Shown here: piece by piece, positions 11,880-24,300 of the stretch | How positions within the stretch are numbered: position 1 is the stretch's first letter | Layout: each line of letters begins with the position of its first letter | From: Echinometra lucunter | Taxonomy: Eukaryota; Echinodermata; Echinoidea; Camarodonta; Echinometridae | Assembly: GCA_029962745.1 (NCBI GenBank) | Contig: CM057154.1 | Coordinates: forward strand, 3,785,581 to 3,849,580 | Direction: 5' to 3' | DNA: 64,000 bases | The notes under the pieces: model-generated | The model's input: only the letters and a program-made list of their open reading frames with translations | The model's database searches: none | What the model was told of the DNA's origin: nothing | Made by a program: the position numbers and the translations under genes

Positions 11880-13673
11880 ATGTTTTCTATTTTCAATACA
11901 AACAATGCATCATGTAATAAATATTACTCAACTGAAGATTTTACTTCTAAATTTAGAGACACAGAACACAAATTCAGTTTGCTTCACGTTAATGCCCGAA
12001 GTTTGAACAAAAACTTTGAATCATTGGAATCATTACTCTTTACTCTAAATAATTTCAAATTCTCCATTATTGGTGTCACGGAAACATGGCTTCATAATAA
12101 TTCACCTAACATATTCAACTTGCAAAACTATAATCTTATTAGGCGAGATCGCGAAGATCAAAGAGGAGGTGGTGTAGCATTTTACATCAATGAACATTTG
12201 CAGTTTAAAATAAGAAAAGAAATATCATTAAAACAAAGTGAAACTTTATTCTTAGAAATCATGAAGCCGAAAGGCAAAAATATAATTATTGGGTTAGTTT
12301 ACAGACCCCCTCATGGCAATGCAAATTTATTTTGCGAAGAGCTTGAAACATGCCTTCATACCATAACAAAAGAAGATAAACAAATATATTTAATGGGTGA
12401 TTTTAACATTGACCTGTTATCCCAAAATAATGAAAACGATTTATTCCTACACACTATGCATTCATTTGGTTATTATCCCCACATAGATCAACCGACCAGA
12501 ATTGATAGCCATTCATCAACACTTATCGACAACATATTTTCAAACATACTAAACAGAGATACTTCCAGCGGATTAATAATATCTGATATAGCTGATCATT
12601 TACCGGTTTTTTTATTATGTGATAATGATATTTCAAAAGAAAATTCACCTAAATCTACAATGTATAGGAAAGAAACACCAATCAATATTGAATCGTTTAA
12701 AAGTGATCTTGCGATTGAGGAATGGTTAGATGTATTTAATGAGTCAAATTCAGATATTGCTTACACAAATTTTAACCAAAAATTGCAGAAATATTACGAT
12801 AAAAATTTTCCTCTATCACCTATCAAAAAAAGAAAAGCAAAAATGCCATGGATCACTCAAGCTATTCTACGATCCATACACACCCGAAATAAACTATACA
12901 AGACATTTTTAAAGAACCCTTCTATTCAAAACAAAAATAAATATAAAACTTATAGAAATAGACTAACCAATATAATTCGGGCTTCTCGCAAATTGTTTTA
13001 TTCCCAGAAACTTAACAAAGTTAAATCAAACATGAAAGCCACATGGGAGATAATCAATGATTTGATTGGCAAGAAACCCAAAGTATTACCTAAAGACAAT
13101 TTCACAGTTCATGCTGCTGCAATAAATTCAGATGATGTAGCTGATACCTTTAATTCCTTTTTCGTTAACATAGGACCCTCTTTGGCTAACAACCTTGCCA
13201 GACCAAACCAAAGTTTTGCAAAATTTCTTCCCACACCCATCAATTCTTCCCTATTCTTTAACCCCACAAATGTTCAGGAAATAATTGAAATAACAAAAAA
13301 TCTCAAATCCAGCAAATCACAGGGATATGATAGAATTAGTACTTTCCTTCTTAAGCAGATCATACATTATATTGTCTCTCCATTGTGTCATATTTTTAAT
13401 CTGTCGATCAGCACCGGTAAATGTCCAGATTCCCTAAAAATTGCAAAGGTAAATCCTGTTTTAAAAAAAGACAATCCACACGAAATAACAAATTATAGGC
13501 CTATTTCTATTCTCCCCAGCATATCCAAAATACTAGAGAAGATTATTTACAAAAGACTTTATAAGTTCCTAGATACTTTTCAGTTTCTAAATCCAAACCA
13601 ATATGGATTCAGGAAAGGGCATTCAACTGATCAGGCTTTAATACAATATACGATAAAATTACAAATGCAATGA
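11880..13673 (+). pseudogene. Retrotransposon polyprotein, endonuclease and N-terminal part of reverse transcriptase
   Basis: This 597-codon open frame starts with an APE-type endonuclease. Visible motifs in order are LLHVNARSLNKN, GVTETWL, GLVYRPP, LMGDFNIDLL, LIDNIFSNIL and SDIADHLPVF (the catalytic SDH-like block with the final His). A linker rich in Lys and Asn follows. The reverse transcriptase then begins around residue 470 with SSKSQGYDRIS, KVNPVLKKD, NYRPISILPSISKILEK and NQYGFRKGHSTDQAL. The frame runs out eight codons later because of a one-base deletion near 13647, after which the same protein continues in another frame. Confidence 0.9.
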
Positions 13674-14803
13674 CAAATAAAGAACACATAATAGGAGTAT
13701 TCATGGACCTAAGCAAAGCATTCGACACTCTTGACCACCAGATTTTACTTAAAAAACTTGAAAATTATGGAATTCGGGGAATCGCACTATCATGGTTTGA
13801 GAGTTATTTGTCTGAAAGAAAACAATATGTCACTCACAACAATATTTCTTCTAACTTTCAGTCAATAAAATGCGGAGTTCCACAAGGATCGATCCTTGGC
13901 CCCTTACTTTTCCTTATATATATTAATGATTTGACTACTGTAACGCCTTTATTATCATTTGTATTATTTGCCGATGACACAAACATTTTTTGTTCAAACA
14001 CTAGCTTAGAAACTTTAGTAGATACATTTAATCGTGAATTACCTAAACTATCTTTATGGTTTAAATGTAATAGGCTCTCACTTAATATAGACAAAACAAA
14101 CTTTATGTATTTTACGCATACAAGTTCACATATTACTGAGTTTCCATACGACATAAGCATAGATAATATTCCACTCAAAAGGAAAAAAGAAACAAAGTTT
14201 TTAGGTGTCACAATAGATGAACATTTAAATTGGAATGAACATATACGTTGTATAACTACTAACATCTCCAGAAACGTAGGTGTACTTTACAAAATGAAAA
14301 ACATAATTCCTCATACTACACTCGTTCTACTATACAATTCATTAATATTGCCGTATATATCGTACTGCAATATAGTTTGGGCAACGTGTGCAAAAACTAA
14401 AATTAATATAATATACTTATTACAGAAAAAAGCAATTCGAATTTGTACTAATTCGCAATATTTATCACACACAAATCCATTATTCCATAAACTAAAGACT
14501 CTAACTATTTTTGACACAAACTCATTTCAAAGCTTACTGCTTATGTTCAAATACGTAAATAACATGCTCCCACCTTCATTTCACAATTTTTATACTATGA
14601 ACACATCTATCCATTCATACCCTACGCGGAACTCTTCTAATTTCCATTTAATCAACCCCAAATTGCTTATTGCGCAGAGATCCATAAGACACCATGGTCC
14701 TGATTTGTGGAACTCTCTACCTGAATCTATAAAAAGATCCACGTCTCTTTACTCATTTAAGGCAAACGTTAAATCTATGTTGATATCAGAATATTTGAAG
14801 TAA
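13670..14803 (+). pseudogene. Retrotransposon polyprotein, catalytic reverse transcriptase and C-terminal domain
   Basis: This frame continues the reverse transcriptase directly. It has GVFMDLSKAFDTLDH (first catalytic Asp), GVPQGSILGPLLFLIYINDL, LFADDTNIF (FADD catalytic pair) and TKFLGVTIDEHLNW, then a C-terminal region ending at the stop in 14801-14803. The overlap of this ATG with the upstream stop is accidental, since the coding match extends upstream of the ATG to about 13649. It is therefore the second half of one broken polyprotein and not an independent ORF. Confidence 0.9.
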
Positions 14804-15249
14804 AATTTCTGTGTCGATGTGTCATCATTAAAGCATCATCACCATCATCCTCTCCATCGCCTTCATCTTCACCATTTCACCATCATCTTCATCCTTATCA
14901 TCTCCATCTTCATTGCTCAAATTACATTACTGCTGTTTTTCATGAAATGTACTGTTTATCGATTCTGCTGTATTAATGTATTATATTAATCAATGAGTTC
15001 TAACCTGGGGTTGTCATTTTTTCAAGCAATCTGCTTATGATGACAATCCTTCTCCTGCAAATTGTAAATGTTAACTAATTTGGTATGAGATCAGTTTTGT
15101 TTGTAATGATAATTTTAGTACATTTAGTTATGATTCATGCCAAAAAAAAAAAAAGTTCTCAATATACTATGTTTGTTATGTTATGGAAAATGTATTACAT
15201 ACGAATGATGTAATTGCAGAAGTAAACAATAAAATCAAATCAAATCAAA

Positions 15250-17090
15250 GATCAAATATATAAGCAAGACACTGCATACTGTGCAAAAGTATACACATAC
15301 AGCTTAATCACATCAGACAAGGAAAATGATGAGACACTCATGGCTTCTTTTTTTTCATGCTCTTATTTAATATATTTTCTAGAAAAATAAAACATGCTTT
15401 ATTTCAATATCTTGTAGAACACAAATGTAATTTCTTTATTTTTTTTTCTTAAACTATACGTTTAGTCTCAAACATCAAATTATGATAATTGCATGGTAAT
15501 ATTATCATACAGCTTTAAAAGCATAAATATAATTAAACTTGGGTGAGGGTGTGGATGGGGATGGAAGAATTTCCCATCTCCACAATTTCAGAAATGAATT
15601 GTCAAAACCAGTGCAATGAAAAACCTTTGGCAAAAATCTGTGAAAATGCAAAATACATCCCCATGACACTAGGAAACAGATTCCATACTGGTTCCAGGAG
15701 GGTGGAACGGGGGCACGCACCCCTTCTTATTTTCTAATAGTGCCCGAGGTGCCACTGGTTGCTTTATTAAAATCGGTGCAATCCAGGGTAAAAAATACCT
15801 GGGGGCAATGGGCGATTTTGGCAGAGCTTAAATAGCCCCCTAATTTTAATAAAACTCAATTCTTTGGGGTAACCATTTTCTTGAGAGTCACCCTCGCCTC
15901 AACTCCAAAAATAAGCAATAAATTCATGAATCATGAGCTCGGAGCAGCAGCAGAATTAACATATAGGAGAAAACTGGGATATCAGCAATGCAACACAGCT
16001 TGAGCCTAGAAATGGCTCCTTTAAAGTTGTCTATGGTAGCTATTTTTTTCAGAGAATAGCTCTTGCAGCAAAAAAAAGTATTTTTATCCTGATGCAATCT
16101 CAAGTACATGTAAAACTGCAATGGTGGTGGCATCACAACCTGCAAACATGGCAGACCATTGGAGGACACCGGCTATATACGTAGTTTGCAAGCAAAAGCC
16201 CTGGTCAGTCAAAGCAGGTTATAGAGGTCTGAGCAGGAGACTACAAGAGCTCAATGGGGATCGTGTACTCTAGCTGCTCCTGACCATACTGACACAGGCC
16301 AGTAGGTTTTTTTGGCTAGGCTTCTCTCAAGACGCAGTGCATTTATAAAAACTGTCAATTAGGGTCTGTGCCTGCACTCCAGGCTATATGTGAGCCAAGT
16401 CATCCCTACCTTGTCATCATCTCAACCAAATGCTCATCCTCTTCAAATTGTTTAAATGTTACAAATGTTTATCATGTAAATGCCCTTGCATGTCTTTTCA
16501 TTGCAAGAATCTCTCGTTTGAAATATACCCCCTCTATAACACAGGAACCTAATGTATTTCAGGTGGGGTATACTGACCCCAATTTCGTTTTCCTTGTAGT
16601 CTTATCAGTACCTTGTATCTTCGCACGAGAGGTGGTGGTTTGGATTACACCTGCACTCCTCATCATCTTACATAATAGTGTTAACTAACTCTTACCACGG
16701 CACTGCCTGAAAGGAAATGAGAAGTAGGAAATACATATTTCACTTGTTTTAAGATATTGCCATGTCCAAAAGTCACTCATAATTTAGATGAAAACCAAAA
16801 TTAAACTTCGAACGAACAAAATGACCCAGAATTGGCGATTATAGCAACATTTTTAAATCCATAAGCTAGCCCGTCACGCCATGATATCGTAGCACTGGGC
16901 ACCATAAAAAGTAAGTAGTTCTGTAGCCCCTACATGTTTCTCTTTCTCCCTTCCTCTCTCTCTCTCTCTCTCTATCACCCTGTTAAGGTCGCTTCTCCGG
17001 CAGGGGGATTATGCTGCTCAGCGCTTTTGTTTATTTAAGCTTACTGCAATCTCAGGTGTCTAGAAGTTGCGAAAGTCAAATCGGGGTTTC
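15250..17090. other. Intergenic stretch between retrotransposon and MRM1
   Basis: No gene was recognised. Around 15695-15745 there is a fragment resembling the end of a G-rich TIR element (GGAGGGTGGAACGGGGGC). A CT microsatellite lies near 16953-16973. The remainder is ordinary AT-rich sequence, with ORFs that look random. Confidence 0.5.
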
Positions 17091-17093
17091 AGT

Positions 17094-17482
17094 CACTGGC
17101 GTAAATCCCGGGGGGTATGGGGGGGATATATCCCCCCCACTTTTTGGAGAGGGGGGGATGGCGTGTACAAATATCCCCCCCACTTTTTAAGAAAGAAAAT
17201 ATATTTTAATTAATCCGTTAGTAAAATCTTTGAATATCTGTCATAAACAACCATCATATTTTAGAATTTCTGTTTGAAAATGCGATTGAAAACCAAAAAA
17301 GTGGTTATTTTTGGCTCGCTCGCTTCGCTCGCTCGCAAAATAAATATTAAAATGTGTGTAGGGGGGTCTGTGGGGGTTAGTGAGGGTGTGTGCTTATACT
17401 TAAGTGTGAGATCGACAGAAAAAAAAATCGTCAAAAAAGTCAATCATCCCCCCCACTCCTCAGAGTGGATTTACGCGGGTGG
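17094..17482. mobile_element. TIR element with CACTGGCGTAAATCC ends
   Basis: The left end CACTGGCGTAAATCCCGG and the right end GGATTTACGCGGGTGG are inverted repeats followed by G/C runs. The interior carries TGCGATTGAAAACCA and a CGCTCGCTTCGCTCGC block. A larger, opposite-orientation relative is at 29497-30055. Confidence 0.75.
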
Positions 17483-17696
17483 TTTCAGTTTTAAACGACA
17501 GGCTTTCGTCATGTGTGACCTTTTTTCCTTTATCAGAATTGAAAATAAATGGAATTGAATTCTTATATCAGTAGATCTATATTTACCTTACAGTCAACTT
17601 GCTATGAAAAGTAAAATACTTAGAAGTGATTTGAATACCAGTTAAGGAAATAACAGTCAAGTACATGTACATGCAAAATACTAAGTTATTTATAAT

Positions 17697-17958
17697 AATA
17701 ATAATAATAATATACAGTTCTTGTATAGCGCATATCACATTATGATATAACGTCTCTATGCGCTTCCAAAGGACTTGGATATTATTACCCCAGCTTTAGC
17801 CCGGCAGCCTTTTACAGCACGCAAGCATTTCAAGGAATGAATTCCTGCCAGGTACCCATTCACCTCACCTGGGTTGAGTGCAGCACGATGTGGATGAATT
17901 TCTTGCTGAAGGAAATTAACGCCATGGCTGGGATTCGAACCCACGACCCTCTGATTGT
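17697..17958 (-). mobile_element. tRNA-derived SINE with (ATT)n tail
   Basis: On the minus strand the element opens with GAGGGTCGTGGGTTCGAATC, which includes a good RNA polymerase III box B (GGTTCGAATCC). A body of about 230 bp follows, containing GCGCATAGAGACGTTATATC, then an (ATT)n tail. No full cloverleaf can be drawn, so it is not a functional tRNA gene. Confidence 0.72.
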
Positions 17959-17979
17959 ATCAAACTGAATACCAGCCCT

Positions 17980-18107
17980 GGGGGGTGTAACATAAAGAGA
18001 TACAATCGATCTTACGATCAATTGTAACTCTTAAGTACATGGTTTGCCATAGACTTACGATTGATATCAATCGTAAGATTGATTGTATTTTTTATGTTAC
18101 ACCCCCC
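17980..18107. mobile_element. Short hairpin MITE (GGGGGGTGTAACATAAA ends)
   Basis: This 128-bp element has terminal inverted repeats GGGGGGTGTAACATAAA and an inner palindromic pair around ACAATCGATCTTACGAT and ATCGTAAGATTGATTGT. Almost the whole element can fold back on itself. Confidence 0.78.
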
Positions 18108-18396
18108 TGCTGTTAGCACTGTTTGCATGCATGTACACTACCCAGCTTTGCATCTCCACATTTAGTCAGTATGTTTCTGTCATGGAAAAGTAGGCTACAT
18201 AATGTAATTTTCTCTTAGTTTCAAAGGTCTTACTACAGAATTCAAATATATTGCACACACACTAAACCAGTAGAGCACAATTTGCTTTCAGTATATTTTT
18301 CATAGACCCTAGCCCGAACTATTTTGGGCTTAGGATTGAAGGGGTTAATGAAAGTTCTTGCTCTCTTCTCTTTATTCTTGATGTCCCTGCTAAAGC

Positions 18397-21300
18397 TTAC
18401 TTCCATCTCCCTAGAAGAGAATGCAGCAGAATACCTGTAGTGAAAGAAAGAGAGCGAGAGTGAGAGGAGAGGAAGTAGAGACGAAGATGAAGGAAAGGGG
18501 TGAGCAAGAGAGAGTGANNNNNNNNNNNNNNNNNNNNNNNNNNNNNNNNNNNNNNNNNNNNNNNNNNNNNNNNNNNNNNNNNNNNNNNNNNNNNNNNNNN
18601 NNNNNNNNNNNNNNNNNNNNNNNNNNNNNNNNNNNNNNNNNNNNNNNNNNNNNNNNNNNNNNNNNNNNNNNNNNNNNNNNNNNNNNNNNNNNNNNNNNNN
18701 NNNNNNNNNNNNNNNNNNNNNNNNNNNNNNNNNNNNNNNNNNNNNNNNNNNNNNNNNNNNNNNNNNNNNNNNNNNNNNNNNNNNNNNNNNNNNNNNNNNN
18801 NNNNNNNNNNNNNNNNNNNNNNNNNNNNNNNNNNNNNNNNNNNNNNNNNNNNNNNNNNNNNNNNNNNNNNNNNNNNNNNNNNNNNNNNNNNNNNNNNNNN
18901 NNNNNNNNNNNNNNNNNNNNNNNNNNNNNNNNNNNNNNNNNNNNNNNNNNNNNNNNNNNNNNNNNNNNNNNNNNNNNNNNNNNNNNNNNNNNNNNNNNNN
19001 NNNNNNNNNNNNNNNNNGGGTGAGCAAGAGAGAGTGACAGTAAGAGTGAGAAGAGATGAGGGGTAGAGATGAGGATGAAAGAAAGGGGTGAGCAAGAGAG
19101 AAAGAGAGTGAGAGTGAGAGTGAGAGGAGAAGAAGTAGAGATGAGGATGAAAGAAAGAGAGCAAGAGAGAGTGAGAGGAGAGGAGGGGGTAGGGACGAGG
19201 ATGAAAGGAAGAAAGTGGTGTGCAAGAGAGGGAGACAGGATGACAAAAAAAAAACAACAGAACAATCACTGGTGAGATGAGGCAGGAAATACATGTAGCA
19301 CCTTTCCTAATTTCCCATTCAAAAGAACCAGTATAAGCGTAATGTACATTTCAAGAAAGATCACGTGTGCATTCATTATTCATCTAATTTTCCAGATACA
19401 TGCTTGACTACAAACCCCATATTTACCATAATTTGAACAAAATGCTGTACTTACTACAGCAAATAAATCATAATGATGACCATCAAGGAAGAGAGTATTA
19501 CACTATGAACATGACGGACAAAGAAAGCGGACAAAATAAACAACCCCTCATTCTACCCTTCACAATGGTTCTGGTAGTCAAAAGAACATCCCTTCACTGC
19601 TATTGTCTAAAATATGTAGAACAGGGTGTAACATGCATATTCACCTGGAACTACATGATTAAACATAATAGCTGTGAAGGGATGTTCTTTTGACTACCAG
19701 AAACATTGTGAAGGGTAGAATGAGAGGTTGTTTATTTTGTCCGCTTTCTTTGTCGGCCATGTTCATAGCGTTAATTACACTTTCATGAATAGTTCTTACA
19801 CAGCAGTTATTCATTAGCCCTCTTTTTCTTTCAAAGTCAAAGCAAAATTCTGATATACTGGTTGAAAGGTTTTATCTTACAGAATAATACATTTACTGTA
19901 AACTTCATATCTTTTCTATTCAAATATTAAATGTTTGAAACAACTTTAACATCTAATGTGGAGGAATGGAAACTGAACAAAATCAAACTAATTACCTGTT
20001 GCTACAGACACATTAAGGGAATCAATCCCAGAATGCAATTGTCTTCCTGCTGGTATAGAGATGAAGTTTGAGCACTGTTCAATGATTTCACTTCTCAGAC
20101 CAAACCCTTCGTTACCTAGAAAGAAAGAATTATGAAATAGAGCAAGGGACTGCATGAAGAAAAACCTTTGATGAATGTATTGTCTGGAGGTAGACGTGTG
20201 TGCTTACTACTTGTTTAATTAGAAAATAGCATTGGTACAGTCTTGGAAAAAATACATACATTCTAGAGCAAGACGACTATGACAAAATGCACTTAGGAAT
20301 TTATGATATAATGTAAAAATTGCATCTTTGTTTACTGATATTTTCAGCTTTAAAAAGACAAAAAAGAGGATTGTCCTAGTTAACTATAAATTCTTTTTTT
20401 TTCTTTTTTTTTCCAAGAGGTTAGTGTTTTTCCCCCAGCAATTTGAATTGAAATTACACCATCTTTGGTTCAAAACCCATGATATAATGTAAAAATTGCA
20501 TCTTTTTTTAACTGATATTTTCAGCTTTAAAAAGACAAAAAAAGAGGATTGTTCTAGTTAGCTATAAATTCTTTTTTTCTTTTCTTTTTTTTTGTTCTCA
20601 GAGGTTGTTCCCTTAGTGTTTTTCCCCCAGAAATTTGAATTGAAATTACACCATCTTCGGTTCAAAACCCATGACAAAACCATGATACCATGGCAAATTC
20701 CAGATACTGGAAAATAGTTACATGATGATAAATAGTTCATTTGTACATAGGATAACTTTTTTCTTACCAACTACCAGATGAATGGGGCCTGTGTGATTGA
20801 ATTGGTGACAGGGGATGACATCTCTTGACAGGTTAGAGCTGCCAACAGAAGCACCAACTACACTCCATCCTTTCCTCTTCTCATTCTGAGAAAAAAATGA
20901 AACAGAACCAAGGACAAATTGATTTCATTAATTGTACAACAGCTAAATACATGCATAAACTTCAGTTAAAATGCCTAAAAAAGAGTGAGAGAGAGAGAGA
21001 GAGAGAGAGATGGGGGGGGGAACACAATTCTCAAATTAATGCGCTCTATGAAGAGTCTATCAAAACTTACTACGCATTATTTCCTTCTGATGCCATTTCT
21101 TTACTTAATAAATAAATCATTAAAAAAAAAAACCCATAATCATGTAACGCTTTACTCTAGTTTCTTAATAAGAATACATGCCATACTTCTGTTGGAAAAA
21201 ATGTATTTTCTTCCATTAATCTCTTTACCAGACGGCAGATGCACAAGGTTGTTGGTGAGTCAGACAATCCAGTAGAATTCAAAATTCAAGGTTACAAAAT

Positions 21301-24300
21301 TTTTTTTTAAAAGCATGCAATACATTTACAGATAACTAAAATATTGTATCTATGTTTGCGATGTTCAGTGTTTTTTGATTTATAAATGCTCAATTGTTAA
21401 ACTTGTATTCATGATTTTTACCTCAAGATACGAAGGGATGTGGGCTGTTGCATAAACTGGCATTACCTCCATCACACCACTGCTGGCCTTGCTGACTACA
21501 GGCGTCAGAGTACAGCTGATGAAGAAAGAGAGAATGAATCATCAGATTACAAGAATGGAAATTCCACCTGTGTGAACAGGGCCGTTTTACACCCTACAAC
21601 CTGACTGCAACTGGATTTTGAAAGATTACAAGAATGGAAATTCCACCTGTGTGAATAGAGCCATTGTATATCTTACAACCTAACTGCAACTGCATTTTGA
21701 AAGAAAGTTAAAAATTTTATGAGATATGACATTTCAAGTAAGAAAATCTTGCTGATTGAGATCCTAATTTTTAAATGATTAATGATATTGAAATTTCAGG
21801 ATGTTGAAAGTGATTCAATTGGAGAAAAGTCCTTGTTAGTTTCAACAGACATGTTCCCAAATGTATTTCAATTCATGCAAGTTTCTCTCCAGTACCACTG
21901 CCAAATATTCAGTTCTCCATTCCCCTGTAGTTATGCTTAACCCATTCGTGACAGGAATTATTTAAAGCCTAATTTGATCAGCTTTTATCCTTCAAATTGG
22001 CAACTCCAACATTTTTCTTTTATTGCTACATTTTTCTTATAAAACGTCATGTATCTGAAATGAATATAAATTGACAGAAATTATGATGAGAAGTCAAAAA
22101 GTTGCCAATTTGCAGGGGAAAATGGTGATTTTAAACCTTCTATCACATTGCCAATTTAAGGATTTTAATGCTTATTTTCCTTTAAAAAATTTTCAGCATC
22201 AAACAACGAATATTGACGCAACCAAAATGGGCACAGTTTGTGTAGAATTTTTTGCTCTTTCTGCTCATGTATTTGGTATGATTTTTAGGGCTCTGCATCA
22301 AAAGATATTAGGCCAAACCACAAAACATGGACCTCTGTCACGAATGGGTTAATGGCATGTGAATAGATGAAATATAGCTTGCATATATTACTTAGCCATG
22401 TCAGACAAGTCTCTAACAAGCTTCACAGTTTTCAAGAGAAACTATCTTGTTCAGCAAATATGCAGAAAATAAATGAATGGGTCTATTCTACTGACATGCA
22501 CAACCAAAACTTTACGAACTGGCCGCCTACATCTTAAACTTTCCTCAAACTTAACCGAGAGGCACCAATTCACATTCTAACAGAATACTTACCAGTTCTT
22601 CGTGCTGACTATGACTTTATCAACACCCAGAAAATATGCTGATCGTAACAAGGCTCCTAGATTCATTGGATCCTACAGATGGAGAAATATATTTGATGAC
22701 TTTGTCAATTTAGGATCAATCCTATCTTAACAAGAGCAATAGATGGGATATTAAAGTCGCTCACTCGTGGGCTTTCATGGGGAATTTGACACCATGGGTG
22801 CTTACCCAGTAACAGGTGTTGTCCATCACTATGAGTTCTATGACCAACAGACCTTATGCAATGCTCTGTATATTCCACCCTTTGCCCCATAAAGCAAAGT
22901 CATTATCTCACTTTCCCTGGCCCGAGAATTCCCGAAGCAGGCTGAGGAATGTTTATGGTGGGACAGCTTGTTTTGCTGTGCTCCAGAAATGTTGCTCTAT
23001 TACAGGTATTTCCAGTGCTTTTCATGAAGTCTAGTGTCAGCAAATTATGATCCATTCCCCAGGAAAGTCTTTAAGACCTGCCAACCCTGCAAGTCATAGG
23101 GACAAATGATTAACTGTCAAAAATATGGACATTCCTGAATTTCCTATACATTACAATAGACAGATTTTTCATAAATAGGGACACAGCTGAGGGTCATCAA
23201 GGGTGAAATTGCTCTTTCCTGATCCCCAAAATAGGGACAGTTGGCAGGTATGCTGCCCTACTTTGACAAAAGGAAGCAAATGACATATCAACCAAATTTG
23301 AGTTTTTTATATTTTCATATTCTACGTAGTGTGCTCTTCCTCTGGGCCAAATTTTATGCATGAACACTCCTCCTGCTAAGAGATATGTTAGAAAAGACAT
23401 CACAGTCTTCCATTGACATCAGTGTAAATGGAAGATACATTTTGCTCTTTTACAGGAAATGTCACTTTTGTCACTTGCTTCCTTTTTGTCAAAGTAGGGC
23501 AGTATGGATATCTTTATTGGCTAAATCTACTTCCTCTTGATCATGAACATTATTTTAAAAGATGCATTGCATTTTATTTGCTGTGATGTCAGGCTGGATG
23601 CTCTATAAAGCTCCGAGGAGAAAAGTTGTCCCCCATGTATGAACTGCTGATCTATTTATTATCTCTTCAATATGGACAACTGTCAGACATAGAACATGTG
23701 ATATCTGAAAATGTGAAAGCTTCTCACCCTAATTCGGTCTAGGACCAGTCTAACCGAAGATGCAGGAACATCATCTTCATCTTCCTCTTCAGGAGCAGGA
23801 CTAAAGTAGAGATGGTTGGTCTCCATGCACACACCCTAATAGAATGATCAAAATATACTGCATTATTACTGATATAGGCTGTATCTCATGTCAAGCAAGT
23901 CAGGGGCAATGTTACATGGGGTAGGGTAAAAAAGTTTCCCAGGGAATAATTTTACTTCTCGAATTTAATAAGCAATTTTGGTCGATGGGAAAATACTATT
24001 AACAAAGTTCTGTACAGTCCCGTGTAAAAAACCTGCTACAAAAAAAAGAAATTTTGTGTAGCAGTCATATACAAAATGCACAAAATTGCGATGCAGTACC
24101 AGGAAAATTATTCTGTGTCCCCCTTCATGATCTGCCAAACATGCCCTTCCTGCCCCCCCACCCCCCTCCCCCCCAAAAAAATAATTTGGTTCACATGCTT
24201 ACCTGATGAGGCCTATGCTGTGAAAACTTATCCAGGACTCGTCGGTTTGTGGTCCAAACGCTCAGTCCCCTCTCCTCCGCTAAGGCAAGAATTTCTCTAG

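Larger units (their letters stand above)
11880..15249 (+). mobile_element. CR1/Jockey-superfamily non-LTR retrotransposon, nearly complete
   Basis: One polyprotein reading frame, split by a single frameshift, carries an apurinic/apyrimidinic-type endonuclease followed by a reverse transcriptase. The 3' untranslated region of about 440 bp ends in AATAAAATCAAATCAAATC, a short tandem tail replacing poly(A), as in CR1/L2-like elements. No separate gag-like first ORF was recognised upstream and the 5' boundary is not defined. Only one frame break in about 2.9 kb implies a recent insertion. It lies in the same orientation throughout, between GLOD4 and MRM1. Confidence 0.9.

Noticed and set aside
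17925..17958. tRNA gene
   Set aside because: Only box B is convincing; no acceptor stem or anticodon arm can be formed, so it is SINE-derived.
18242..19294. Long frames across the N gap
   Set aside because: The openness comes from 500 N; the real part is only the last MRM1 exon in one of these frames.
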